Position numbers and translations under genes: made by a program
The notes under the pieces: model-generated
The model's database searches: none
The model's input: the letters and a program-made list of their open reading frames with translations, nothing else
Told to the model about the DNA's origin: nothing
In this document: positions 1-22,700 of the stretch, piece by piece
How positions within the stretch are numbered: position 1 is the first letter of the stretch
Layout of the letters: each line of letters starts with the position of its first letter
Assembly (NCBI GenBank): GCA_963402885.1
Contig: OY727102.1
Location: forward strand, 18,786,001-18,850,000
Origin: Antedon bifida
Taxonomy: Eukaryota; Echinodermata; Crinoidea; Comatulida; Antedonidae
Length of the DNA stretch: 64,000 nt
Reading direction: 5' to 3'

Positions 1-8917
<8,917 letters not shown>

Positions 8918-10084
8918 AATTTAACATATAATGTACGTACTAAATAATGGTGGATGCACTAAACTGTAATATACTCTTTAGGCCTATTCAGAATTAGTAT
9001 TGGAAGTAGGTTTACATTGGAAAACTACAGTAAGTCAATTTGTTTTGCCCAACTCTGACATTTAGAACACTTCAGAAAAATTGAAACTAATTCTCGGGTA
9101 GGACTCGCACCCATGATGACCTCCAAATTATAAGCCTGGTGTTCATAAATTAATTGGTCAGATGTTTTGCCCTCTGACATTGAGAACACTTGAGAAATAT
9201 TGAAATGACTCGCACTCGGGTAGGGCTCGCACCCATGACCTCCAGATTATAAGCGTGGTGTTCATACCTCACTGTTTTAAAAGTAGCTTTGCGTCAGAGG
9301 GCTAAATATATTGGTCATATGTTTTGCCCTACATACTCGCTTCCTTGAGTCAAAGAAATCAATCTTGCCAGTAGGAAAATGTACAAAATGATGACGGAAA
9401 ATATATGGAATGATACAAAAGGTTTTCAATTTTAAATGAATGTAAAATATAATATTATATGGTACTTTTAGTAATAAATAATAATATTGTATTTTATGGT
9501 TATTTTCTTTTATTCTCATGTTGAGTTATGTCAGATAATTTAGTTTTTACTTTGAGTTGGAGAGACACACCCTTTGGCGATAGTTGTCTTTGACAGCTCT
9601 TGTCTCTCCACAGTGCTCCCTTTTATGTTTCACTGAAATGAATAAATAAATAACCCCCACCCACAAACAAACTAAAAACGCATTAATATGCACTTTGATG
9701 TCTCCATTCAGGTTTGTTTATCTATTAGTGTGATATTTCTTCATGGCCTTCACTTCAAAACTTCCAGGTCTCCCTGTCCAAGTCTGTCCCGGATCATGTA
9801 TATCATTTCCTGACTCTAAGCATGGAGCTATCCGGATTACAAGGAGTTGTCTATTGTTTATTCATGATCTTTTAATACTTAACTAATCCCTCATCTAGTC
9901 TGTAGTGGATTGTGTAATGAAAATGGTGATGATAATATGAAATTTAAGTAAAATGCCTACTATCAGCCTGCATAATTATGTCTACTTTTATAGAGGAAAA
10001 TAAAATAATATTTGCCCATAAGAAATCACTGCTGGTGAAATAAACCCCTATAACGAAATGGTTTCAACCAACATCTTTAATAAA
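8918..10084 (+). other. TGS1 3' flank and spacer before melanotransferrin
   Basis: Holds the likely TGS1 3'UTR (no clear AATAAA close to the stop) and two degenerate antisense tRNA-SINE fragments (9035-9260). The rest shows no exon. Confidence 0.5.
9035..9260 (-). mobile_element. tRNA-derived SINE, two degenerate antisense copies
   Basis: GGACTCGCACCCATGATGACC and GGGCTCGCACCCATGACC are antisense B-box-like segments, each followed by CTCCARATTATAAGC and TGGTGTTCAT. Each is preceded by TTTTGCCC...CTGACATT. The same layout, better preserved, is at 19395-19535. Confidence 0.6.
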
Positions 10085-10446
10085 GGGTCTTTCACACCTG
10101 TTCCGGCACGGTTCCGGTCCGGCGAATCGAACATCAATGTTTCGTTTTTACGACGCTCCACGCGGCTATGCGCCAATCGATATGCGCGTAGCCGCGTGAA
10201 AACGAAACATTGACGTTCGATTGGATTTTCCGGCGCCGGACCGGAACCGTGCCGGAACAGGTGTGAAGGGTCTTTCACACCTGTTCCGGCACGGTTCCGG
10301 TCCGGCGCCGGAAAATCCAATCGAACGTCAATGTTTCGTTTTCACGCGGCTACGCGCATATCGATTGGCGCATAGCCGCGTGAAAACGAAACATTGATGT
10401 TCGATTCGCCGGACCGGAACCGTGCCGGAACAGGTGTGAAAGGCCC
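10085..10446. mobile_element. Head-to-head pair of GGGTCTTTCACACC MITEs forming a ~360 bp palindrome
   Basis: Unit 1 (10085-10267) and unit 2 (10268-10446) are near-perfect reverse complements, and each has its own CTTTCACACCTGTTCCGG-type ends. The units are GC-rich (CCGGCGCCGGACCGG) in an AT-rich setting. A further GAAAGACCCTTTA just outside the right end mirrors TAAAGGGTCTTT at the left end. It ends about 195 bp before the melanotransferrin ATG, so it lies in the likely promoter or 5'UTR. Open frames across it are by-products of the GC-rich palindrome. Confidence 0.85.
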
Positions 10447-10641
10447 TTGAAAGACCCTTTAGTCCACAGAGAAATACACTACCAAAAAGGGGAGGAGTTT
10501 AATATCGTCTGACCACGCGTCTCCTCTCGCGATACTGCTGCTCTGATAAAAGCACGTGTAGTGTGTGGCCTGACATATTCTTGCATTTTTAATTGAACAC
10601 TCTCCAAGAGGTTTTTTAGTGATTGAGAACTGTCTCAAGGC

Positions 10642-10702
10642 ATGATGCAGCATTATTTGGTTATTTTGTTCTGTCTGGGTCTGATTCATGTAACTCAATC
10701 AG
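10642..10702 (+). CDS. MELTF: Melanotransferrin exon 1: signal peptide
   Basis: ATGATGCAG starts a short hydrophobic secretion signal ([17 protein letters not shown]) that ends at an AG|GTAAGG donor in phase 1. G at -3 gives an acceptable start context. A start here gives the expected length and joins in frame with exon 2 as V-T-W-C. Confidence 0.93.
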
Positions 10703-13700
10703 GTAAGGTTAATGTTTGTTTAATTCATTTTCAAATAAATATCTGCTAGGCATAGCCTAGGCCTAGGCACTGTAGAAAACAAGCCTTGCAAGTACCGAAC
10801 CGGCCCTGCTTATTATGGCCGGCCGGTATCACCACATGGCGGTCACTATTAGTATTAGTAGCTATATAAACGTGTTGGTTGTGCAGGTACGTATAGTTTT
10901 GAAGCATTTCTATTCTATTATTCTAGGCCTAGAATCTGCAGTATTTTCAGCACAATAAATAAAAAACATAAATAAATAAAAGATAAATTAAAAAAGTGAA
11001 TGTTGTGTCCTGTAAAATTATGTTTTGTGGAGATACAACAAAGATATTTTGTATGTTTCTTTTTCTTCTCCACTTTCTATTTCCTTTTTCTCTTTTCCTT
11101 TGGTTTTTCTGGAAGACATGGCCCGTGGATCTGCCTCTGCTGCTGCTCTCAAGATCATATTCATAAAATACTCAGTGTAATCATTCTACTTAACTGATTA
11201 GGCCTATATTGATAAAGTCAAAATGATCTTCAGCACGTAAGCCATTTTCTAAAAAAGCGATTATAACATAACATTTTATTGTCATGTTTTGATCATGTGA
11301 ACATTTTCACTAAACATAATAGATTAATGTACAGAATTAATCTGCAACATGTTGTACAATATACAAGTTTATCATCAGTGTGTGTTTAATTGTGTGATAC
11401 TTATGACAGTTTTGGTACACTCTACCCAGTACCATACATGCCGTTTACAGTACAGTATATCTGAAAGGTTTGAGAGATTATCATTAGCAGAATAATAATA
11501 CTAAATAACGATGTCACACGTACACTATATTTAACAAGAACTGATTGAAATAAAACCCAGTGCCATATTGAGGCTGAATTATTTGGTTGAGTGAATTTAT
11601 CCATACTTGATAATGCCTAATGGTCTAAATTTTCCTTGACCCTTCCTAAAAAGTCATTGGATAGCTTGTCTTTGGTTGACATTCAATGGACCATAGCAAG
11701 TTTAAGAGAGTAAGTGTACAATACAGTTGGAGTAAAAAATTGCTGAGTCACGATCGATCGAGTACAATATAGCTTTGCAACCCAATACCATGTATTTTCA
11801 AGCTCAATCAATTTAATTCATTGGTGGGTCTTAAACGCATCGAAGAACAGTTACGTCACAGTAGGGCAAACATTTGAACAATTAATGTAAATTTTTTGGC
11901 GCGAAAGTATATTATTCTCATCAGAAATAAAAAAACAAGGTGATAGATTATACATATTAGCAGAAATATAGCAATGTGATTTTTGGGTAGGCCTACACTA
12001 AACAAGACTAGTTAGTTTTGCAACCAAATGCCATGTATTTTTACATGCAAGTTTAATTCACTGGTGGGTCTCAAACTCATTAAAGTACAATTATCTCATT
12101 TGTTGAATAGTGCATACTATGTATAGTTACTTTAGTTTTTAGTGGCCATTTTTTTTTTTCATTTTTGAATAATGGAATTTTCCACCTTGTATTTGTTGAA
12201 TGATTTAACATTAAAATGATGCTTCAAAAATAAATGCTGTATAGTAAAAGTAAATTTCATTTTAATGTTTTTACAAAGTCCTTTTCAAAACCAATGTTTG
12301 TTTTTGTATTGTAATAATAAAGTGGATTTGTGCACATTAATAGTTTTGTTGTGTTTGGTACTTTCCGTTTCATCCATAATCCAAAGTTCTTGTTTCTAAT
12401 TCTTTAATATACTGATTCTCATGTCCTGTTCCATAAACGTATTGTAATGTAAAATAAACATTATGGTTGTATTTTTAAAATCCCTATCAATGTACTACAT
12501 CATGAATACATCATGAATATATAGTGCTTATATTTGATAGTGCAGGTTCCTCTAAAGATGTACTGCCTGCAGTGTAGATTGAAATATAATTGGTCGATGT
12601 AAGATGTATATTAAGCGAGTTCTTTTAGTGTACAGTAAGATTAAAGGCTTCAGTGTACTGTACATATCTGTACCGCTTAAGGCATTATTTTAGACTGCAT
12701 TAAATATCAACCAATCATTTTCAGTTCCTGCTGTGTCCCCGTGTGCAAGTTCTAGCTTCCCGTCCAGGCCCTACAGGGATGATGCAAAATTGGTATTGTG
12801 CTTTATAAAGAAATAAGAACAATGAGATCTACTGTATAGGATATTGATGTAATAGAGCAGTAAATTGAATAGACTTGTTGTTGGATGGTCATTTTGTGCA
12901 GACATTTTTTTATTTATTTTTTTTTTTATATTTAGGCAAATTGCCAAGGATTAACCATAAGCAAATTCATTCACTGAAGGTGGCAATGCTGTTCACAAGA
13001 CAAACAAACACATACGCTACATAAACAAAGTCTTATTACAAGTCTTTGGGAGTGGAGTTTGTAATAATAATTGTAATAAAAGTAATTTGTCATTAGGAAA
13101 AATCCTGACATATTATGACAGGGCTTGAACCCAGGACCCAAGCATCATAACCACAAATCCACAACTCCACTCACTGAAAGAATCCAGTTTTCTATTAGAT
13201 TTTAGTTCTTAGGATAACCTTTTTTAGTTTGCATTTGTTGCATTATAGACTTTAAAGCAACAAGTAATTACCATCATTACCATATTTTTATGTCACCATT
13301 GTAAAAACAATATGCCTGCATAAATGCATAGGCCTACTGTACTTGCCAATATATTATACAGTATTACTATTATTAATAAGAGAGAATTTGTGCACTGTTA
13401 GAAAATAGGCATTTTGTATACATTTAACTGTACTGACACATCTAAATAATCGGAATTGTACTGGGAATTGATATATGTAGTTCTTTGATAGTAAACCAGT
13501 TATGTAAATAAAACTTACGTTTGCAAGACAGTTTCGTCTAGCTGGGAATGTTTTAAACTTAAAATTATTTACAGTCTTTGATACAATATGGCAGCAAAAA
13601 TGGTGTCAAATTGATGATGGCTAAAGGTTAGATGTCTAGCCCTAAGCAGCGGGTACCCCACCAACTGGACGACGATAATTGTATGTAATAGCAACTACTC

Positions 13701-16700
13701 ACCAGTTGAATACATTATCATCCACGTACAATATTAAAAAATCCCAAAATTGCTATTACAATCACATTGAATAACTAACTAAAAAAGAACTGAGTGTGAT
13801 TTTATACTAGTTTGAACTGAAAATAAATCCTATTTTTAATGGTTTTTACTCATAAAAGTACCCTTACAGCAGAAGCTACAGTACTAGTCTACTGATGATA
13901 TGAGTACAGTATATCATTAAAATTATCTTTTTTTTTTATTTTAGCTAAATCCTTAAAAAAATACTGTACAGTGCTGTGTTTTAATTTTTTTTTTACCTTA
14001 TTAGTTAATTATATTTTCAATTAATTTGATTGTTGGTCTTTTTAGTTACATGGTGTACTATTTCAACAAATGAACAGGCAAAATGTGAAGGAATGAAAGC
14101 AGCTTTTGCAGACAAGAATCTCACACCAGCGTTGAATTGTGTACAAGAAACCGATATTGATGTAAGTTGTAATAAAGACACATTATTGATTTGTGATTCA
14201 AAGTTTCATGTTTTTGGTTGACAATACATCTTTAAAATTTCTTTCCAAATTGTCGAACAGTACCTTGATAAAAGTTTTGCCGATGTTTGTCGGTGTAATT
14301 TTAAACTACTTCGTGATTCTCTAAAGCAAAAGTTTTTTGTTAAAACGGCTTTTGCAGGCTAGAATCTGACAGAAAGTATAGTAACTGTATACATTGTCAT
14401 GTTTCTTATACTTTTCTACTAACAAACATGTTTACAATTTCAAGATTTTCTTTCATCCTTTGTGTGATTGTCGACGTTTGTCTGTGTAATTTTAAACAAC
14501 TTCCTTGATTCTGTAAATTGAAAGCCAAAGTTTTTTTTTAAATTTTAATCTGGGAGTGGCTTAATACACAGTTTAACAGGTGATGTAATTTCCATCCAAA
14601 CAGTTTTTCACTCTTGAGTGTTTGCCGCTACCTAGGCCCTCCTCTTATCATATTCATTGAGAGTGTACATGTGTACACAGTATGGGAGACAGATGATACT
14701 GTAGTCTATCTACTTTGCAAAATAAATACATTTTGCTAGATAATACTGTATTATTAATATAAGATAATACTGTATTATTAATATAAGATAATACTGTATT
14801 ATTAATATAAGATAATACTGTATTATTAATATAAGATAATACTGTATTATTAATATAAGATAATACTGTATTATTAATATAAGATAATACTGTTTTAAGT
14901 AAATAATTTTTCCGGTAAATTTTAAAAGGATATTCAATAATGGGTAACAAAACAATGATGTCATATATTTATTTATTACTTATCCAAGTGTGTAATTGAT
15001 TACATTTATAATTTGCTTAAATAGACTAGTCCAGATAGTCATATTTCCACTCTAATAAGATGCTGTAGGCATTTCGTGTTAAAAGCGAATAAACATGTGT
15101 TTTAGGGTAATTTTGGGGTGCTGAATTCAAATTTGCTGTTTACCCAGCTCAATTTTTAGATCTTCACCCTTAAAATGTGAAAACAAAATGGCCACCATTT
15201 CAGACTTATTTTGGCTTATAACTTGACTTTTAAGTGACGTAGCAAGTTAAAAATGGTGTCTATACCTATGTTTGTGATAGTGAAGATTCCAACTATATTG
15301 TTATTAAAGTTGCAAATATTCTTTTTCAGCCGCCATGTTGAAATCCAAGATGGCCGCCATTTTAAACGTATTTTGGCTTATAACTTGACTCTTAATTAAC
15401 ATAGCAAGTTAAAAATAGTTTCTATACCTATGTTTGTGATACTGAGGATTCCAAATATATTGTTATTAAAGTTGTAAATATTCTCCGAGATTCAAACCCA
15501 GAACCTTCTGCTTGATATGCAGGTGCGAGGCATATAGTTTACAATTTCAAAAAGGTGGGAGGCATATCTAAATGTGCTATTATGCTATATTATAGGCCTA
15601 ATAATCAATTATTTATATTTTTAAAATAGGCCTAGCGTATCGAAATAGATTCGTGTATATACTCATCATGTTATGTTGTTTATTTTTATGTAACGATTGT
15701 TTTTTTCATTCAAGTCATATCCTGTATAAAAGCTGGTATAAGTTGACTACAATGTTCAAATTGTTTGTTCATAATGATAATGAAAGAGTTGGTCAAAAAG
15801 ACGTCACAGAATTAATTCAATACAACAACAACGTATTTATATCAAAACATTTCTCGGAATAGAAATAGATTGTAAAATTGGTAAAAAAACAAACATGTTA
15901 AATGTATACAAACAACAATTGATAAAGACATCAGTATAATATATAAATTGAGAAAACTGCTAAAAAGTAGTGTATAATTTATTTTTTTTATGCATTGATA
16001 TTACCATATGTGACCCGATCTGGCAAAACCCTACTTTTGTTGGAAATATTCATTTTGTATTTTTTTATATATTTGGATTATTTGAATCATAAGCTTTGTA
16101 GTGGTGTTTATTTCATAAAAATTGAGTAAATATTTAAAAAGTTATTACATTTTAAAAACTTACAAATCATTCAATTAGTTTACGAGAAAATCGCGTTTGA
16201 AGTTTGCAATGAAATTCTTTTTGATACGCGCTGAAAACTCACTCCGTAGCAACGCGGTATTTTGGTCTAAGGCACAATGACGTCATACCAGGAAGTGTGT
16301 GCGATATAATAGCAGCGTGCACATCATAGTCAATTTGACTGATTTCAGACGCCGTTTTAACCTATTTAGTCACTCGAATTAACTATTTTGCACTATTGAA
16401 AAACAGCATATTAACGTCAAGCTTATTTTAACTGGTTTCGGAGGTGTTTACGATATCAACAGCGAAAAACCAAGCAGGCCTAGCTAGGCCTATTCAGATT
16501 TTCGCCGTCATCGCCTGTACCCTACTGATGGGTGTTCATCAGGCCGTGTATGGCAGCGGTGCATCGACATTGGGGCTGGCGTTAGTAGTAAACTAGCCTA
16601 GACAAGTTTGGCGCCTTGCAGAGTCACAGCTTGCTAGCTACTTACATTGTATTGACGATTTAATACATTTGTTTGTTTTATAACTTGGAAGATTCGCTGT

Positions 16701-19700
16701 AATGTTTGGACTTGAATCCAATGAGTTTAAAAAACATTTAAGATGGAAGGACTGGACAATAAATTAAATAAATAATTAAGAGCCGATTGGATATATAAAA
16801 TGTATAAAGAAAATTATTTATTGACAATAAAGCTAGGCCCAGTAGTAGTAGGCCTACAACCATAATAAAATTAAGGCCTATAGCCCAAAAAAATATAGAA
16901 AATACAATTGAATTTATGACGTGAATTGTTTTTGACTTGTCTATTTTACTATGGAATAAACAAATACAGGCTACAGCTATTGCAGAACACTTTACTTTGA
17001 ATATTAAAATCGTTTTTATTCCAATTTACGACATGCTGTGTGTAAAATGAAAATAACCTCACAAAAATGTAAACAACTTTTTATTTCCGCGCGTAGAGCG
17101 TATAACATCTAGCGCGTTGACCAATAACGTTTGTTATTGCGATGATGCGCCATATGATAGCAACACACGCAGTTCGCTGTTCCAGAAACTTCGAAGAACC
17201 GAATTTTCTGAAATTATGTCATAGTAAATCAAAGTTTTCATTGGTTCCTTCTTCAAACTCCGCCCTAAAACTTCCATATTTGGAATGTCAAATGGATGAG
17301 CTTTATTTTGATGTGTGACCTTTCAACATTGTGCAGCGAACTGGCGATCAAAATGTCGTCAAACTCTGCAACTTTCAACTGAATTTACGCAAAATGTTAG
17401 CGTAGATCGTGAATAAATTGTTAGGCTTGAGGAAAATACATGTTTTTAAAACTCTCTTTTTTCATAATTTTAATTAAATTTCGGGAGTTTAAATCAGGTA
17501 GACGTATTCTTAAATAGTGAAATATTTCGAAAATGCAAAAACATGTAATCTGCCAGGGTAGTCGATTTGGACGTATTTTGACTGATTACGTGAATTTTGA
17601 ATTGCCGACAAAGAGAGGGTTTTGCGAGATCGGGTCACATATATTAATGATTGTTGTAAAATTTGTGGTAACACTTATAAAAGTACAGTACAAAATGTTT
17701 ACAAAAAAAAGGTACTGTAATTTATAAAATTATCAATAGTGTAAGATGATAGCATTAGCCATAGTAGTAAATGATACTGGATACCAGAGGAAGTAGAGGT
17801 TTCGTTTTGAGGTTTTTTCATCTACAGTATTATATATAATAAAGAAATGATAAAATGATGCCTCGCATTTTTTGATGATGGTAAAAGGATGCCTCGCATA
17901 AATTTCTGACTTGCCTTGCTTGCCTTCCCTGCCTCGCTGCCTCGCACTGTTAATACCCATTCGATTGTATAGTCTCTCGGCATGGTATGGTTACTATATC
18001 TAGATATTAATGCTACTAAATTTGTCGCGTAATTTTACGTATCTCCTCCGAAACCGCTGAATGGTACGTGCTCACATTTGGCACACTAATGTTTCTTAAT
18101 GGGCCGCACACGATCGGCTATATCACTTTCATGAATTTTAAGGATAAACACTAAAAAGTGCAAAAAATAATAGTAAATTGATTTCTCAGCGGCCATGTTT
18201 GGCAAGTTGTTACGTTGCGCATCAACTACGCAATCTCCTCTGTGTGTACCGCCATGGTCGGATCTACAAATACCATGCCAGGCCGCCAAATTAAAACAGT
18301 GTTTAGTCTCGGCAGCCGGTCAACCGTATCAACTGGTCGCGTCGTTGAAGTTTTAATTAATTACACCTATCCTTTGAACAGAATTAATTGCATAAATCAC
18401 GGCGAGCTCAAGTGAGTAAAACTCATTTTGGGCATATCCTAGGCCTGTTGTGCATGTAGTTCTCTGTGACATGGGGACCTGTGAACACCTGCACATAGCC
18501 GGCCTAGCCCATTGAACAATTATTACGCAATAAACATTAAGCTATATATGCTTTGCAATTAGTGGTAATATGTAGGCCTACTGTACACACATAAATATAA
18601 GTTTAATTTATAGTATAATAATTAGATATCAAATTAATAGTTTTCATACAATAATATCGTGGATTTATATAGCGCCTAATGTTGTGAAACATTATTACCC
18701 CAGTAATTTTTTTGGATCAAACGTGTATGGAAACATCCAAAATTGAATGACACATGAAATAAATAATGTCATATTGCAGTTTTTGGTATAACAAGTGAGC
18801 ATCTTCATCTGCAATCAAAGTTGCTATTTCATTGCCAGAATTTTACCGGTTTGGTGACCAAGTCAACAATTTTTTTGGCTTATATTATAATGCTGTTTCC
18901 AAGATTCATCGAGCATAAAGGACATTATATTGTGCCAACAAGGATGAAGAACCATTAGTTAAAGATACTACATATCTACTGTATTCAAAGGGTTTGGGTA
19001 ATTTTCTAACTTGCCATCACTACCGGTGACCGGTAAACAAGCTTTGTTCTTATGTCATCCACACCAGCATTTGTTATAAATCTTTATGAATTTGAAATAA
19101 TTTGAAATGGTGAATAAATTGATAATTGGTACTTAATTACAGTATTTAAATTTCTACAACAAGCAGTATTTAACTTCCTTGGCAAAAAATTTCAGGAAAT
19201 GGAATCGAAACTTTGAATGCAGATGGAGCATTAAATCTATTAGGGACCTACTATTACTTTGCCATCATTAAAAAAATATTTTAAGACAGAAGAAGCAATA
19301 TAGTGGAAAAATCTGTAGTTAAAGAAAACACTGGGGAGCAAATGGCAACATCTTCAATGGCATTTCGAATGAGAAACGATCTGTACTTGTAATTAGATGT
19401 TTTGCCCTACTCTGAAGTAATTTGTACTTTATACTAAGTACATTTGAGAATACTTGCGAAAAAATTCGCAAGTAGTTCTCGGGTGGGACTCGAACCTACG
19501 ACCTCCAGATCACTAACCTGGCGTTCATCTGTATAAAAGTTATCTTTCAAGTACAGGGAAGCATTGCAGCTGTTGATGTCAGCTGATTATTATACTGATA
19601 ATGATTCTACCTTTGAATTAACTAACTCTGTCTACACTAACAAACTAGTTTGACAAAAAAGTGTCATGTGCCCAATGGTTGTGGTATGCCCAAATATGGT

Positions 19701-22700
19701 AGTGATATGACATCATGATGTCCATTATATAGGCACATCACATTTTTTGTCACATCAAGTTTGATAGTGTTGACAAGGCTTAAGCAATGTCCACATATGA
19801 TTCAGATATATAAAATTGTGCAGAATAAAATGATTTAATGATTAAGATATTTTATTTTCAAAATTTGTCTTGTTTCTGCATTGCAGCTGTTTCTGATTAT
19901 ACTGATAATAATTCTACCTTGATACAACCAATTAGTGTCCACATATCTCAGATACCAATGTACATAAAATCATACACAAATAATAAAATGATTTATTTAG
20001 AATGTCCAACTGAAAAGAACTTTACAAATTTAAACCATATTATTTTTTGAAAATAAATACCAAATATATATAGCGCCCTTAACATGTTTAAAGGCGTTTT
20101 ACATGATGATAAAACAAGCATGTTGGAATATAAAGACAGAACAGACTACAAAATATACATTGGTAGATTTACAACAAGTTTTCATATTTACAGAAATTTT
20201 GTAAGTACAGTGCAAACGATAACATTTTTAGGTTCCTTATTTTAAAATACCTGGATCTTTGATATAACAAACTAGCAATACGGGTTTTGAGGAATACTGT
20301 TGTAACATCCTTTTAGAGTTTTGCGTTAGAAACAGCTCTCATTAGAAACAGGATGATTTGTTTATGGCTTTTCACGTTAAGTGCATATGGCATATATCCA
20401 ATATAGGAAAAACTAATATAAACAACATTCCTGAAGCCCTTGTTGACATCATTTCAGCTACAACAGTACAACATCCGTTAGCCATAACAAAATTAATTAA
20501 ATAAAAGAAAATAATCCTCTTCTGTGTATAATATTGTTGGCTATCTTCCCAGTTTAAAAAAGGGACTTTTCTACTGTTGTCCAGTTTGATTTGCTATCCT
20601 GTATAGTTATTAGTAGGAAACAGTTTGTGTAATTTGGATAATTTCCCAGTCCAGTAATTTGGATAATTTCCCAGTCAAAAATTAGAAGAAAACAAAGGCG
20701 TGAATGATTATAATGGTTTCTAGACAAATTTTAGTAGACCCGATGGGATACTTATGAAATAAACATTATTTACTGTAAATCATGTTCTGAATAATTTATA
20801 ATATTTATAATTTTAAAAAACTAATACTTTTGGAAACAGTTTTGTATAAAGTTTAATTTTACTACTTTTCTAAATAGATTTGAAGAAAAGGGGATTTTTG
20901 CTTTATTGTGTCCAGCTATTATTACACAATCATGATGTAACACTCTGACCATCAGGCCAACAACCCTTTATTTCTCCCTACTCCATCTATTAACATTCCT
21001 AGTGGTTTCTTCCTGTCTCTAGCTACTCTTTATTCACTTTCCTATAACCCACATCCTTAATCAATGACTGTTTCCTCATCATCAAGGAATGTTCCCTAAT
21101 TCTAAATAGTCCCCTCCCAGTACATGCATATTAATTAAGACCGTTTGTTACTTAATATGGATGTACTAGTAAGAAGAAGAGATAGATTGGAACTTTGTAG
21201 AATTTATAATTGTTATTATTGATGTGTTATAGCCAGAGCAGTCTGTATTACATTGAATATTGAGTAAAAAACTGTTTATGGACAAACCATATTTGCTGTT
21301 TGTATATTTAATTTATATTCTGTGACTGCGTGACATCCTCCCACAAGAGACTATATCGTAACAAGTAACGTACAATCAATCACAACGTATACAGAACTAT
21401 GTTTTGCAAGCACACCACATGTCTGATCATACAGCCTTTGAATGTTGAATGGATTTGATCCATGCGACTTGTGCTAATTTATAACTAATGTACATGTAGA
21501 CAACCAGGGACAAAGAAATGATTGGTTGTGGCTAGCCCATAGCAATTTTACTTAACACATGACATCCCATGCTTGGTCGTTGTAGTACTGTACTAAATCT
21601 TATTAAAGCATTATGAGATAACTACAGTAATAATGGTTTAGTATTGTATAGTGAGCATCTTGACCACACAGTTATTTAATAAAACTTTTTATTTGACTAA
21701 TTTTAGGATTGTTTAAAGAGGATTCATAGGGATGATGCACACTTGATCACATTGGATGGTGGTGACATTTACAGAGCTGGTGTTGAATACAACGTACAGA
21801 CTGTTATGGCTGAACAATATAGTGATGGTATTTTATATTCGTTATAATTTGATTTATAATATCATAGTTGACCTCAGTTAGCCACTTAGATAGAAGTTAA
21901 TATATTGTAATCATAATGCAGTGTGCCAAAAAGGAAATTCATAATTAATTATTAACTTAATTTAAATAAAATTCTTTTTAATCAAATAATTATTAATATT
22001 ATGGTTTGATATAGTTTGTTTTAAATTCAATTGGTTTCTCTAGATTTTGTTTTAAGCTTTGTTTCCATATCAGTGATTTTAAATGAACAATTAGTATTAC
22101 TCGATAGGCTCTTGAAATTAACATTAATTGTTTGCGGTTATTTATTTTTTTTGCGGTAAACTTTATGTTTGTAATTTGTTACTAATTTAAATATTTAAAA
22201 AAAAATTATATTAGTAGATTGCTAATATAATTTTTTTTTAAATATTGTCTGTGATCATCATTATCCAAAATTTAAAAAAATCAGTAATTATATTAATTAA
22301 TCTAAAAAATTGAGAAATTCATTAAATAATAGTACAGTACTGTATGTTGTTAAATTCCTGCTTTTTTGTTTTTTTCTACAAATTACTATGTTTAAATTTG
22401 TATAGGCCATTTTTTGTTTGTATCGCAGGTTTATATATTGGAATATTGATAACAATACTGTACTACATTAATGAATTCTCTTTCAAAGGTTTGGGTTACT
22501 ATGCAGTGGCTGTTGCCAAAAAGAGTGACACAAGCGTGAACATAAACTCTCTGAAAGGAAAAAGATCGTGTCACACAGGGGTCAAAAAGACGGCTGGATG
22601 GAACGTTCCTGTTGGATACTTGCTTGGGGAAGGTTTGATGGATGTAGTGGACTGTAACAGCGATATCAGATCAGCTGGCGAATTTTTTAGTCAGAGCTGT

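Larger units (their letters stand above)
10703..14045 (+). other. Melanotransferrin intron 1: noncoding
   Basis: Contains a diverged duplicate pair (about 11767-11856 and 12005-12095), an antisense tRNA-SINE (12905-13190) and many GGCCTA-type motifs. A stretch at 12724-12790 follows a TTTTCAG but does not fit the phase or the protein. Confidence 0.5.
14162..21706 (+). other. Melanotransferrin intron 2 (7.5 kb): repeat-filled
   Basis: Holds the 24 bp array, a two-copy duplication, the 1.6 kb TIR element, SINE pieces, MITE copy 2 and ATATAGCGC-type repeats. The blocks 17650-19390 and 19840-21700 show only short frames and no recognisable exon; 18086-18415 has a somewhat higher GC content of unknown meaning. 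Confidence 0.5.

Noticed and set aside
10048-10320. Minus-strand 90-codon frame with APDRNRAGTG motif
   Set aside because: Translation of the GC-rich MITE palindrome; no start context or family match.
12724-12790. Possible exon after TTTTCAG
   Set aside because: The flanking transferrin exons already join in phase with the expected protein; the stretch has no suitable donor and does not fit.
14654-14964. Minus-strand frames with LSYINNTV or LILIIQYY repeats
   Set aside because: Produced by the 24 bp tandem array, whose unit is a multiple of three.
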